A stretch of DNA of 64,000 bases from positions 1-64,000 of the forward strand of contig CALWES010000010.1 in NCBI GenBank assembly GCA_944377405.1, read 5' to 3'. Source of the stretch: an uncultured Lachnospiraceae bacterium (lineage in GTDB: Bacteria > Bacillota > Clostridia > Lachnospirales > Lachnospiraceae). How positions within the stretch are numbered: position 1 is the first letter of the stretch; each line of letters opens with the position of its first letter. Below are positions 9,566 through 17,551 of the stretch, in pieces. The notes beneath the pieces were generated by a model. It was not told the DNA's origin and searched no databases. It was given only the letters and a program-made list of their open reading frames with translations. The position numbers and the translations under genes were made by a program.

Positions 9566-10270
9566 ATGCGAATCAGACATATCAAGGGGGCAGAGGAATA
9601 CATCGAACAGAGCCCCTTCGTGATCAACGAACCTGCGGACTTCCGGGGACAGTGGAAGGAGCGGGTATTCGGAAACGACAGGCCCCTGTACCTGGAGGTG
9701 GGTATGGGCATGGGCCAGTTTATCCGGACCCATGCTAGGCTTCACCCGGAGATCAACTACATCGGCTTTGAGATCAACTCCACGGTACTGTATAAGTCCG
9801 TAAGGCGCTATCTGGAGGCCCTGGGGGAGGATCAGGGGCAGGAAGTCCCGGCTCCGGAGGCATTGCTTCCCAAAAGCAACCTGCGCTTCATCCGGCAGGA
9901 CGCCAGGTTCCTGGCGGAGGATTTTGGCCCTGGGGAGGTGGACCGGATCTACCTGAACTTCTCGGACCCCTGGCCCAAGGACAAGAACGCCAACAAGCGC
10001 CTCACCTCCCCGGTGTTCATGAAGCTCTACGATCAGATCCTGAAGCCGGAGGGGGTCATTGAATTCAAGACGGATAATGAGGGGCTATTTGACTATTCCC
10101 TCCTTTCCATACCGGAGAGCGGCTGGGAGCTCATCACAGTGACCAGGGATCTCCACGGGGACGCAGTCCTCTCCGAGGGCAACGTAATGACGGAGTATGA
10201 GGAAAAGTTTTCAAAGAAAGGCAACCCAATTTACAAGCTGATTGCAAAAAGGAGGAAACAAAATGGCTAG
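9566..10270 (+). CDS. trmB: tRNA (guanine-N7-)-methyltransferase
   Basis: TrmB uses S-adenosylmethionine to methylate G46 in the variable loop of tRNAs. The 234 residues carry the SAM-binding LEVGMGMGQF motif, the IGFEI strand and the catalytic YLNFSDPWPKDKNANKR segment with its conserved DPWPK. The start at 9566 is preferred to an ATG six bases earlier, because AAGGA (9555-9559) is then spaced 6 bases away and the family normally begins MRxR. The gene overlaps thioredoxin by 8 bases, indicating co-transcription. Confidence 0.95.
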   Translation: MRIRHIKGAEEYIEQSPFVINEPADFRGQWKERVFGNDRPLYLEVGMGMGQFIRTHARLHPEINYIGFEINSTVLYKSVRRYLEALGEDQGQEVPAPEALLPKSNLRFIRQDARFLAEDFGPGEVDRIYLNFSDPWPKDKNANKRLTSPVFMKLYDQILKPEGVIEFKTDNEGLFDYSLLSIPESGWELITVTRDLHGDAVLSEGNVMTEYEEKFSKKGNPIYKLIAKRRKQNG

Positions 10271-10580
10271 AGTGTTTACGGCAGAAGAGTTTGAAAAGGA
10301 AGTCCTTACAGCGGATGTGGCCTTCGTGGACTTTTACGCGGACTGGTGCGGTCCCTGTCAGGCCATGGGCCCGGTGATTGACCGTCTGGCTGAGACCTAT
10401 GCAGGACGGGCTGTGGTAGGAAAGGTGAACGTGGACAAGACACCGGAGCTGGCAAGACAGTACCGGGTGATGTCCATCCCCAACATGATCGTCCTGAAAA
10501 AGGGCCAGGTGGCAAAGCAGCTCATCGGCCTTACGGACGAGGCAACGGTGGCAGCAGCCATCGATGAAGCCCTGGCATAA
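10263..10580 (+). CDS. trxA: Thioredoxin
   Basis: The 105-residue single-domain thioredoxin has the redox motif WCGPC near residues 28-32, preceded by VDFYADWC, and the cis-proline motif SIPN near 72. It reduces protein disulfides in the cytoplasm. The ATG lies within the last codons of trmB and has an AGGAGG site just upstream. Length and motifs are standard. Confidence 0.95.
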   Translation: MARVFTAEEFEKEVLTADVAFVDFYADWCGPCQAMGPVIDRLAETYAGRAVVGKVNVDKTPELARQYRVMSIPNMIVLKKGQVAKQLIGLTDEATVAAAIDEALA

Positions 10581-10598
10581 AAAATATAAAAAAAGCTG

Positions 10599-10627
10599 TT
10601 GACAATTCCAGGGATTTGTTATATTAT
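10599..10627 (+). promoter_or_regulatory. Promoter of tRNA-Lys
   Basis: A consensus TTGACA (10599-10604) is followed after 17 bases by TATTAT (10622-10627). This predicts a start near 10634, about 27 bases before the mature tRNA. Confidence 0.75.
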
Positions 10628-10630
10628 ATC

Positions 10631-10657
10631 TGACGTGCCTCACAGATAGGCACGTCA
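10631..10657 (+). repeat. 10-bp palindrome over the tRNA-Lys transcription start
   Basis: TGACGTGCCT (10631-10640) is perfectly inverted at 10648-10657 around a 7-nt spacer. It begins at or just before the predicted start site and ends three bases before the tRNA. It could be a precursor-tRNA leader hairpin for processing or an operator. Confidence 0.6.
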
Positions 10658-10660
10658 AAT

Positions 10661-10733
10661 GCACCCTTAGCTCAGTTGGTAGAGCAGTAGACTCTTAATC
10701 TATTTGTCCAGGGTTCGAGTCCCTGAGGGTGCA
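10661..10733 (+). tRNA. tRNA-Lys (anticodon CTT)
   Basis: The sequence folds into a full cloverleaf. The acceptor stem is GCACCCT/AGGGTGC, the D stem GCTC/GAGC, the anticodon loop CTCTTAA gives CTT, and the T arm is CAGGG-TTCGAGT-CCCTG. The discriminator is A and CCA is not encoded. It has its own promoter and a downstream terminator, so it is a single-gene unit. Confidence 0.95.
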
Positions 10734-10804
10734 CGCCGGAAGTTCTGGTTCTGCGACTTGGAGCGCGGGGTCGGAGCTTTCTTTTTTTGTGTACAAATGT
10801 GGAT

Positions 10805-10870
10805 AACCGCCCTTTATTTGCCGGATTTTGTGGACAGATCCCGAAGTCCGGTGGATAAAGGGCGGTTTTT
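10805..10870 (+). terminator. Long-stem terminator after tRNA-Lys
   Basis: A 13-bp perfect inverted repeat, AACCGCCCTTTAT (10805-10817) and its complement (10855-10867), encloses a further CCGGA/TCCGG pair and is followed by TTTTT. A weaker T-rich site (10780-10786) lies nearer the tRNA. The rest of the 310 bases between the tRNA and the intron remnant holds no gene that I can support. Confidence 0.65.
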
Positions 10871-10892
10871 GTGCGTAAAGGGGCAATAAAAA

Positions 10893-10920
10893 AGTTCCTA
10901 TAATGGAAATTATAAGAACT
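10893..10920. repeat. A/T-rich hairpin upstream of the intron remnant
   Basis: AGTTC-C-TATAAT pairs with ATTATA-A-GAACT around a GGAA loop, with one internal mismatch. It lies between the tRNA-Lys terminator and the group II intron fragment. Its role is unknown; it may be part of inserted DNA. Confidence 0.4.
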
Positions 10921-11028
10921 AGTAATACAAGCCGCTTGAGCAGGTATTTGATAAGGGATATAAAAGCAAAAATATACCCCACTATGTTTTTATATATTAC
11001 CACAAAAGCCATTTAAATAGTTAGTCTA

Positions 11029-11428
11029 AGTCAATTAAGAAGATGAAGAACCATCTCAGAGAATTGACGGTAAGGGGAAACAAGTGGAGCAACCCGGAAA
11101 GAGAAGAAAAACTCAGGAGATATACGAGTGGGTGGATAAACTATTACCGGTATGCGGACATGAAAAAGCTGATGGAGGACACGGACAAATGGCTTCGGCA
11201 CAGAATCCGTGTGGTGTACTGGAGACAATGGAAGAGAGTGCGGACGAGATATAAAATATTTCGGGCACTCCATTTGCCAGAGTGGCAGGTGCATAAGATG
11301 GCAAACTGTCGGAAGGGAACATGGAGAGCGGCGGAGATGCTGAACACTGTGCTCACAAAGGCAATAATAGTGGACAAGCTCGGATACCCATCCATGAGCC
11401 CACTATCAAAAAATACGTGTAAACTACT
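11029..11428 (+). pseudogene. Group II intron reverse transcriptase/maturase, C-terminal fragment
   Basis: Only the end of an intron-encoded protein remains. It holds the maturase (GIIM) region (RELTVRGNKW...SGWINYYRYADM) and the following conserved segment LRHRIRVVYWRQWKRVRTRYK with WQVHKMANCRKGTWR. The reverse-transcriptase domain, normally some 300 residues upstream, is absent. The reading frame is open from just after a TAG at about 11020. Past LGYPSM the frame runs into intron domain V, ending at 11480, so those last residues are not original protein. Confidence 0.85.
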
Positions 11429-11490
11429 GAACCGCGTAGTACCGAACGGTACGCTACGTGGTGTGGAAGGGGAGAGTTAAATCTCCCCTA
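11429..11490 (+). ncRNA. Group II intron domains V and VI (3' end remnant)
   Basis: Domain V is seen at 11429-11464. The ACC and CGTAG arms pair with CTACG and GGT, a two-base CG bulge is present, and TACC/GGTA closes a GAAC loop. Domain VI is an 8-bp stem AGGGGAGA / TCTCCCCT (11468-11475 and 11482-11489) with an A-rich loop. Together with the protein fragment this marks the 3' end of a 5'-truncated, immobile intron ending near 11495. The stretch 11495-11635 shows nothing further. Confidence 0.7.
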
Positions 11491-11646
11491 TCCGATTATA
11501 CAATTATGACCAAAAAACAGTGGAAAAACGCCCCTTCTTCATGGAATCTTAACTTGCAAAATAGAACGGACAAGAGTAAACTACTCATATAAAAAGAATG
11601 GGAGTTATGTGTGATTAACTTCCCCATATACCGGCAGGAGGTTACT

Positions 11647-12729
11647 ATGGCTGATATCAGAAACACGGGTACATGGCAGCGCGTGGAGCGAGGCCTGTCC
11701 GACATGGCGAACCTTGTCAGCAGGGGAGAGTACAACCTGGCTCTGGTGAAGAGCCGGCAGACGATGGAACAGATCGTCCGTCTCTCCGCAGGACAGAACT
11801 TCGTCGTATATACGGATCTTGCGGATACCATTGAGAAGCTCTATCAGGGACACTACATCACCAAGAGCTCCAGGGACGCATTTCACACCATCCGGATGCT
11901 GGGGAACAAGGCGGTCCACGAAGGGGACAACGATCCCCAGGATGCAGCCAGATCCTACCGGCTCCTGGACCAGGAGATCAACGCCTTCGTAAGCGGCGGC
12001 AGGTCCCAGGAGGCTCCAGCCGACAGGGAGCGGCCTGCAGAGCAGACGCCTCAGCGGGAGCGAAGCAGCCAGAAGGAGCAGAAGCTCAATATCCCCGGGG
12101 AACGTACCAGAGTCCCCGTTTCCAGAGAGTCCCTGCCTTCCTCCCAGGGAAGCAGGCGGCGCTACGATAACCTGGACGACCGCAGCACCAGGGACCGGCG
12201 GGAGGTGCCCAACCGGGAGGACCGGCTCAGGGCCCAGCGCAAAGGTCAGCCCGCCAGGGGCGGCGCCCACAGGGGCCAGAGAAAGCCCCAGCAGCAGGGT
12301 ATCAGCATCTATGACGTGCTCCGGATCCTGATCCCCGTGATCTGCGTGATCCTGCTGGTGGTACTGATCCGCAGCTTCATGGGCGGCGGCAGCTCCGCAC
12401 CGGAGACCAGCCCCGTGCAGACGGAGACAGCTACGGAGCCCGTAACGGAACCCGTGACGGCGGTTCCGCCCACCACGGAGCCTGAGACTACCACTGCAGC
12501 AGCGGTGCGTTACCGGATCAAGGGCAATAGCGTGAACATCCGCTATGCGGACAACGAGAACCGGGTATATGAGCAGCTTTCCGACGGTACCGAGATCGGC
12601 GAGGTAGAGGAAGTCGAGGGTACCAACAAGGTGAAGTTCATGCGGGACGGCATCGAAGTGACCGTTGACAAGAACTTTATCGAGCCCATCGAGGATATGG
12701 CTGCGGAGTCTGAGGCAGAGACCCCGTAA
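11647..12729 (+). CDS. DUF4145/HEPN-like membrane protein with C-terminal SH3-like domain
   Basis: This 360-residue protein has an N-terminal helical DUF4145-like (HEPN-related) domain (1-115, including HTIRMLGNKAVHEG). A long charged Arg/Gln/Glu-rich linker (120-220), one membrane helix (ILIPVICVILLVVLI, about 232-246), a Thr/Pro-rich spacer and a C-terminal SH3b-like segment (about 285-345) follow. The DUF4145 part should be cytoplasmic and the SH3b part outside. The function is not known. The start has AGGAGG at 11636-11641. It precedes the V-ATPase operon by 90 bases. Confidence 0.7.
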   Translation: MADIRNTGTWQRVERGLSDMANLVSRGEYNLALVKSRQTMEQIVRLSAGQNFVVYTDLADTIEKLYQGHYITKSSRDAFHTIRMLGNKAVHEGDNDPQDAARSYRLLDQEINAFVSGGRSQEAPADRERPAEQTPQRERSSQKEQKLNIPGERTRVPVSRESLPSSQGSRRRYDNLDDRSTRDRREVPNREDRLRAQRKGQPARGGAHRGQRKPQQQGISIYDVLRILIPVICVILLVVLIRSFMGGGSSAPETSPVQTETATEPVTEPVTAVPPTTEPETTTAAAVRYRIKGNSVNIRYADNENRVYEQLSDGTEIGEVEEVEGTNKVKFMRDGIEVTVDKNFIEPIEDMAAESEAETP

Positions 12730-12754
12730 AGAACTTTTTAAATACAAATTCACG

Positions 12755-12784
12755 GTAATGAAGAGGCGCAAGCTTCTTCATTAC
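12755..12784 (+). repeat. 10-bp inverted repeat upstream of the V-ATPase operon
   Basis: GTAATGAAGA (12755-12764) is perfectly inverted at 12775-12784 around a GC-rich 10-nt loop. It is followed by GGCGTTTAG, not a T run. It may be a terminator of the preceding gene, an mRNA leader structure or an operator for the ATPase operon. Confidence 0.5.
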
Positions 12785-12820
12785 GGCGTTTAGAAAAAAA
12801 TACGGCAGATGGAGGCAATC

Positions 12821-13132
12821 ATGCAGAATCTGATCGACAGGATCTCAAAGATCGAGGAGGCTACGGCGAGGATCCACGCCCAGGCCGAGGAAGAAAAAAA
12901 GAAGATCGATAAGGAAATGCAGGCGGAGACCGACGCCTATAATGCCAGGATGGAAGCAGAGACGGAGCGGAAGCTGGAGCAGATCCGGGGGGACTACCGG
13001 AAGAAGGCGGAAGCGGACCTTAAGAAGCAGCGGGAGCAGGAACAGCAGGTGCTGACCCATATCTCCTCCTACTACGAGAAGGAGCATGACCGCTTAAGCA
13101 GCGAGATCACCGAAAGGATCATAAGGAGCTGA
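12821..13132 (+). CDS. V-type ATP synthase peripheral-stalk subunit (G/H-like)
   Basis: This 103-residue protein is almost entirely heptad-patterned, Glu/Lys/Ala-rich coiled coil, as expected for the small peripheral-stalk subunit (NtpF/AhaH-like) that pairs with subunit E. The ATG at 12821 is chosen because GGAGG (12811-12815) lies five bases before it; an earlier in-frame ATG overlaps that site. It is the first gene of the operon, with one base between its stop and the next start. Confidence 0.8.
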   Translation: MQNLIDRISKIEEATARIHAQAEEEKKKIDKEMQAETDAYNARMEAETERKLEQIRGDYRKKAEADLKKQREQEQQVLTHISSYYEKEHDRLSSEITERIIRS

Positions 13133-13133
13133 C

Positions 13134-14180
13134 ATGAACAGCGTGATTTCCTATAGCGGCATCGCCGCAAAGATCCGCTGCATGAAGCGGGAGCTTCTGA
13201 CGGAGGAGGACTTCCGGAAGCTCATGGACCAGAAGCTGTCCATGCAGAAGGCGGAGTACCTGGGAAGCCGCAGGGCCTATGCGGAGCTCTTCCAGAACGT
13301 GGGAGAGGACATGCTCCACAGAAGCGGTGTGGAGCGAAGGCTGTGGCTGTCCTTGTTCCGGGACTTCGATAAGCTCTACCGTTTCGGCAGCGTCAAGCAG
13401 AAGCGTTTTATCCGGATGTACTTCGGCCACTACGAGGTGAAGCTGGTAAAGGAGTGCCTTCAGGCAGTGCTGGGAGGCCATGCCGCAGGCTATGAGTTCG
13501 CCCTTTACGAGGACCTGATCCGGAAGTACGCAAAGATCGACATCATGAAGCTGTCCCGGAGCCGGGACATCGGGGACTTCATCGAGAACCTTAAGGGCAC
13601 TTCCTACTATTCCATCCTGAAGCGCCTTTATGACAGCGGCCAGGCCAAGGCCGTGGACTATGAGACCGCCATCGACATGCGGTATTTTGTGAATATGTGG
13701 CGCCAGAAGGACAAGGTCCTTTCCCGGGAGGAATGCGGCATCGTGGAGCGGACCTTCGGCAGCCGTATCGATATGCTGAACGTGGACTGGATCTACCGGG
13801 CCAAGAAGTATTTTGACATGGCCCCCAAAGAGATCTACCGGCTCCTGATCCCCATCCGCTACCGATTGAGTGCGGAGGAGATGAAAAAGCTGGTGGAGGC
13901 CCCCACCCTCCAGGAGTTTACTGCGGTGGAGCGGGAGACCTGCTACGGTCCCACGGTCCGGGCCTATGTGGAGCAGACCGGCTCCCTGCTGGAGGCTCTG
14001 GCAAAATTTTTGCGCCACATCTACCTGAAGGAAGCCAGGAATCACCCCTATTCCATCGCTCCCATCAATACCTACCTGTTCTTAAAGGAGCAGGAGATCG
14101 CGCGGATCATTTACATAATTGAAAGCACGCATTACGAGAATCAAAGCGGGACCAGTCCCGCGGAGGAGGCTTTATCGTGA
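13134..14180 (+). CDS. V-type ATP synthase subunit C
   Basis: The 348-residue helical protein matches subunit C (the d/AC39 type). It caps the membrane rotor ring and links it to the central stalk. Recognisable segments are the start (SYSGIAAKIRCMKRELL) and the C-terminal region ending HPYSIAPINTYLFLKEQEI, a family hallmark. Its TGA overlaps the GTG start of the next gene by four bases, so translation is coupled. Confidence 0.88.
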   Translation: MNSVISYSGIAAKIRCMKRELLTEEDFRKLMDQKLSMQKAEYLGSRRAYAELFQNVGEDMLHRSGVERRLWLSLFRDFDKLYRFGSVKQKRFIRMYFGHYEVKLVKECLQAVLGGHAAGYEFALYEDLIRKYAKIDIMKLSRSRDIGDFIENLKGTSYYSILKRLYDSGQAKAVDYETAIDMRYFVNMWRQKDKVLSREECGIVERTFGSRIDMLNVDWIYRAKKYFDMAPKEIYRLLIPIRYRLSAEEMKKLVEAPTLQEFTAVERETCYGPTVRAYVEQTGSLLEALAKFLRHIYLKEARNHPYSIAPINTYLFLKEQEIARIIYIIESTHYENQSGTSPAEEALS

Positions 14181-16123
14181 TAGAGAAGATGCAATTCCTG
14201 AGCATCACGGGTCCCAAAGCGGACTTTGACCGGGTGGTGGATACCTACCTGAGCAAGTACGAGATGCATCTGGAAAATGCCCTGACCGAGGTGAAGAACG
14301 CCCAGGGAATCGCACCCTTTACGGAGGAAAATCCCTACAAGCAGGAGATCGGACAGATCCGGTCCATCCTGAAGGACTACGGGAATGTGATCACCGGGGA
14401 GAAGAAGGCGGAGCCAAAGGCAGTAAGCCTTGAGGAAGCGGTCAGCATCGTCAGGGAGACCACAGAGACCCTGTCCTCCTGCATGGAGGAGAAAAACGGC
14501 CTGAAGGAGCAGCTGGCCCGGATGGACGCGTCCTACCGGAAGATCGTTCCCTTCATCGGCCTGAACTATGACATTGAGAAGATTCTGCAGTTCGACAACG
14601 TAAAGTACAGCTTCGGGCGGATGCCCCTGGAGTACTATAAGAAGCTCCAGGACTATGTATACGATTCCCTGGACGCCCTGATCCTGGAGTGCACAAGGGA
14701 CCGGGAGTTCGTTTACGTCCTGTACTTCGTGCCCAGGCGGGAGGAGGATAAGGTGGATGCGGTATTCGCCTCCATGTACTTTGAGAAGATCTTCATCCCA
14801 GACGAGTACAAGGGCACCCCGGAGCAGGCCATCAACCAGCTCCACCAGCAGATGAAGGACTGTCAGGAGAAGATCTTCGCCATCGACGTGAAGATCGCAG
14901 AGATCCTGGAGACCAGGGCCCCGGAGATCCTGGGGGCCTCGGAGCGGCTGGAGCGCTACGCCACCACCTTTGACGTAAGGAAGTACGCAGCCTGCACCAA
15001 GCACGACATCCACACCTTCTACATCATCTGCGGCTGGATGAGCCAGCGGGACGCGGAGGCCTTCCGGCGGGAGATCGCGGACGACGAGAACACCTTCTGC
15101 TTTGTGGAGAAGGACCCCTCCAAGCTTCTGGACGGACCGCCCACGAAGCTCCGGCACCCGGCTATCCTGAAGCCCTTTGAGATGTTCCTGGAGATGTACG
15201 GACTGCCCTCCTATAATGAGATCGATCCTACGCCCCTTATGGCCCTCACCTACATGGTGTTCTTCGGCTTCATGTTCGGGGACCTGGGTCAGGGAGCCCT
15301 CCTGTTCCTGGGAGGAGCCCTTCTTTACAAGCTGAAAGGCATGCGCCTTGCAGGGATCATCTCCTGCTGCGGCGTCTGCTCCATGATATTCGGACTGTTA
15401 TTCGGATCCGTCTTCGGCTTTGAGGATGTCTTCGAGCCCCTGTGGCTCCATCCCCAGGAGGCCATGACCAACCTGCCCTTCATCGGCAGGCTCAACACGG
15501 TCTTCGTGGTGGCCATCGCCATCGGCATGGGCGTGATCCTGCTGTGCATGATCCTGAACATCGTAAACGGCATCCGTCAGGGGAACCGGGAACGGATCTT
15601 CCTGGATACCAACGGACTGGCAGGACTGGTGTTCTACGGCAGCGCCGTGGCCTGCATCCTGCTGTTCATGACCGGGCATACCCTTCCGGCAGCCCTGGTC
15701 CTTGTGATCATGTTCGGTATCCCCCTTCTGCTCCTGTTCCTGAAGGAGCCCATCATGAACCGGCTGGAGAAGAAGCCGAAGCTCATTGAGGGAGGCGTGG
15801 GGATGTTTATCACCCAGGGCTTCTTCGAGATGTTCGAGATGCTGCTGTCCTACTTCTCCAACACCCTTTCCTTCGTCCGTATCGGCGCCTTTGCCGTGAG
15901 CCACGCAGCCATGATGAGCGTGGTGATGATGCTGGCGGGAGCGGAAAGCGGCGGGGCCCTGAGCTGGCCCGTGGTGATCCTGGGCAACCTCTTCATCTGC
16001 GGTATGGAGGGCCTCATCGTAGGCATCCAGGTACTGCGTCTGGAGTACTATGAGCTCTTCTCCCGTTTCTACACCGGAGGAGGACGGGCCTTCAAGCCCT
16101 ACGGCAGGGAGGAGACAGCCTGA
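14177..16123 (+). CDS. V-type ATP synthase subunit I (a subunit)
   Basis: This is the 648-residue ion-channel stator subunit. An N-terminal cytoplasmic half with coiled coils (1-330) precedes a C-terminal membrane half with about seven or eight helices. The NTLSFVRIGAFAVSHAAM segment near residue 570 contains the Arg that faces the ion-binding glutamate of the rotor ring. The start is GTG, overlapping the previous stop, and the N-terminus IEKMQFLSITGP is typical. A 65-base gap separates it from subunit K. Confidence 0.95.
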   Translation: MIEKMQFLSITGPKADFDRVVDTYLSKYEMHLENALTEVKNAQGIAPFTEENPYKQEIGQIRSILKDYGNVITGEKKAEPKAVSLEEAVSIVRETTETLSSCMEEKNGLKEQLARMDASYRKIVPFIGLNYDIEKILQFDNVKYSFGRMPLEYYKKLQDYVYDSLDALILECTRDREFVYVLYFVPRREEDKVDAVFASMYFEKIFIPDEYKGTPEQAINQLHQQMKDCQEKIFAIDVKIAEILETRAPEILGASERLERYATTFDVRKYAACTKHDIHTFYIICGWMSQRDAEAFRREIADDENTFCFVEKDPSKLLDGPPTKLRHPAILKPFEMFLEMYGLPSYNEIDPTPLMALTYMVFFGFMFGDLGQGALLFLGGALLYKLKGMRLAGIISCCGVCSMIFGLLFGSVFGFEDVFEPLWLHPQEAMTNLPFIGRLNTVFVVAIAIGMGVILLCMILNIVNGIRQGNRERIFLDTNGLAGLVFYGSAVACILLFMTGHTLPAALVLVIMFGIPLLLLFLKEPIMNRLEKKPKLIEGGVGMFITQGFFEMFEMLLSYFSNTLSFVRIGAFAVSHAAMMSVVMMLAGAESGGALSWPVVILGNLFICGMEGLIVGIQVLRLEYYELFSRFYTGGGRAFKPYGREETA

Positions 16124-16188
16124 TGGGCTGACCCCATCCCTTATGAGAAGTTAATAAAAAAGGATTCAAATAAAAGGAGATAAAACTT

Positions 16189-16623
16189 ATGTCACTCACA
16201 GTAAAGATCTTATTAGCTGCAGCACTGTTACTGAGCATCGGCGTTCCCTTCGGCGCCTTCATCGCCGGAGAGCGCACAAAGGGCCGTTATAAGAAGGCCC
16301 TCTGCCTGAACACCATCCTCTTCTTCGGTACCGTGATCGGCGCCAGCATCCTCTTTGCAACGGGCAATGCCTACGCTGCCGAGGAGACCGCAGCCGCAGC
16401 TGCAGGTTCAGCCACCGGCTTCGGCTACCTGGCTGCAGCCCTTTCCACCGGCCTTTCCTGCGTGGGCGGCGGTATCGCCGTTTCCGCAGCAGCTTCCGCA
16501 GCTCTGGGAGCTATCTCAGAGGATGGCTCCATCCTTGGTAAGTCCCTGATCTTCGTAGGTCTGGCAGAGGGTGTCTGCCTTTACGGACTGATCATTTCCT
16601 TCATGATCCTGGGAAGACTGTAA
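16189..16623 (+). CDS. V-type ATP synthase subunit K (proteolipid rotor ring)
   Basis: The 144-residue proteolipid has four predicted membrane helices. The ion-carrying Glu lies in the last helix (VGLAEGVCLYGL). The first hairpin has no equivalent Glu, so there is one ion site per four-helix unit, as in other bacterial V-type rings. A short Ala/Glu-rich loop joins the hairpins. An AAAGGAG site precedes the ATG. Whether Na+ or H+ is carried is not settled here. Confidence 0.93.
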   Translation: MSLTVKILLAAALLLSIGVPFGAFIAGERTKGRYKKALCLNTILFFGTVIGASILFATGNAYAAEETAAAAAGSATGFGYLAAALSTGLSCVGGGIAVSAAASAALGAISEDGSILGKSLIFVGLAEGVCLYGLIISFMILGRL

Positions 16624-16647
16624 GCCAAAAAGGACGGCACGACAGAC

Positions 16648-16953
16648 ATGAAAATGTATGTGATCTGCGACAACAATGATACGCTGACGGGTATGCGCCT
16701 GGCGGGGGTCGAGGGCGAGAAGGCCTTCACCCGGCAGGAGTTTGAGGAAGCCGCGGAGCGCATCCTGAAGGACAGGACCGTAGGGATCCTGATGATCACC
16801 GAGGGCTACGGAAAGCGTTTCCCGGACCTGGTGAACGAGCTCAAGATGAACAACGAGCCTCTGGTGATCGAGATCCCGGACCGCCACGGAACGGGACGGA
16901 AGCCGAATTTCATCACCTCGTATATCAACGAGGCCATCGGCGTAAAGCTGTAG
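16648..16953 (+). CDS. V-type ATP synthase subunit F
   Basis: The 101-residue central-stalk subunit starts MYVICDNNDTLTGMRLAG, with the D-x-x-x-x-G-x-R-L-A-G pattern typical of subunit F. It has the following ILMITEG strand and ends near the usual length. It binds subunit D in the rotor shaft. It sits between K and E in the operon. Confidence 0.93.
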   Translation: MKMYVICDNNDTLTGMRLAGVEGEKAFTRQEFEEAAERILKDRTVGILMITEGYGKRFPDLVNELKMNNEPLVIEIPDRHGTGRKPNFITSYINEAIGVKL

Positions 16954-16969
16954 GGAAAGAGGTGCAGTC

Positions 16970-17551
16970 ATGACGACAGAAGAAAAACTGGAGCATTTTC
17001 GCAGCGTTTGCATGGAAGATGCGAAGGCGCATTTTGCCCAGGTGGTGTCCGAGTACCGGAGCGGTCTCAATGCCACCCTGGAGCAGCATAAAAAGGACGC
17101 AAGGCGGAGACAGGAGATGCGGATCGAGATAGAGACCGGCAAGATCGAAAAGGAGATCAAGCGGGAGCTGTCCATGGATCAGATCAAGATCCGCCGGGAC
17201 GTGTCCAAAAAGCAGGAGGAGTACAAGGACCGGCTCTTTGAAGAGGTGGAGAAGAAGCTTTCTGCCTACCGGAGGACGACGGATTATCTGGAGCTTCTGA
17301 AGGACCAGATCGCAAAGATCCGGGAGTTTGCCGAGGGGAGCCCCTGCGAGATCTATGTGGATCCGGAGGATAAGGAGCTCCTTCCGAAGCTTCCCGAGGG
17401 CCTTGCCGTAAGCGACGAGGGCTTCCTGGGAGGCACCATTGCGGTGATCCCTTCCATGAATATCTTTATCGATAATTCCTTCCGCACGAAGCTTGAGAAG
17501 GAAAAACACGAATTCAGCTTTATCACAGGAGGACAGAATGGGGAACAGTGA
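16970..17551 (+). CDS. V-type ATP synthase subunit E
   Basis: The 193-residue peripheral-stalk subunit has a charged N-terminal helix rich in Glu/Lys/Arg (about 1-105) and a globular C-terminal domain (GFLGGTIAVIPSMNIFIDNSF). It should form the stator with the G/H-like protein encoded first in the operon. It overlaps subunit A by 14 bases. Confidence 0.92.
   Translation: MTTEEKLEHFRSVCMEDAKAHFAQVVSEYRSGLNATLEQHKKDARRRQEMRIEIETGKIEKEIKRELSMDQIKIRRDVSKKQEEYKDRLFEEVEKKLSAYRRTTDYLELLKDQIAKIREFAEGSPCEIYVDPEDKELLPKLPEGLAVSDEGFLGGTIAVIPSMNIFIDNSFRTKLEKEKHEFSFITGGQNGEQ

Noticed and set aside
11605..12771. 388-codon minus-strand open frame opposite the DUF4145 gene
   Set aside because: The plus-strand gene has a good ribosome site, membrane helix and domain pattern; the reverse frame is low-complexity and results from G+C-rich codon use.
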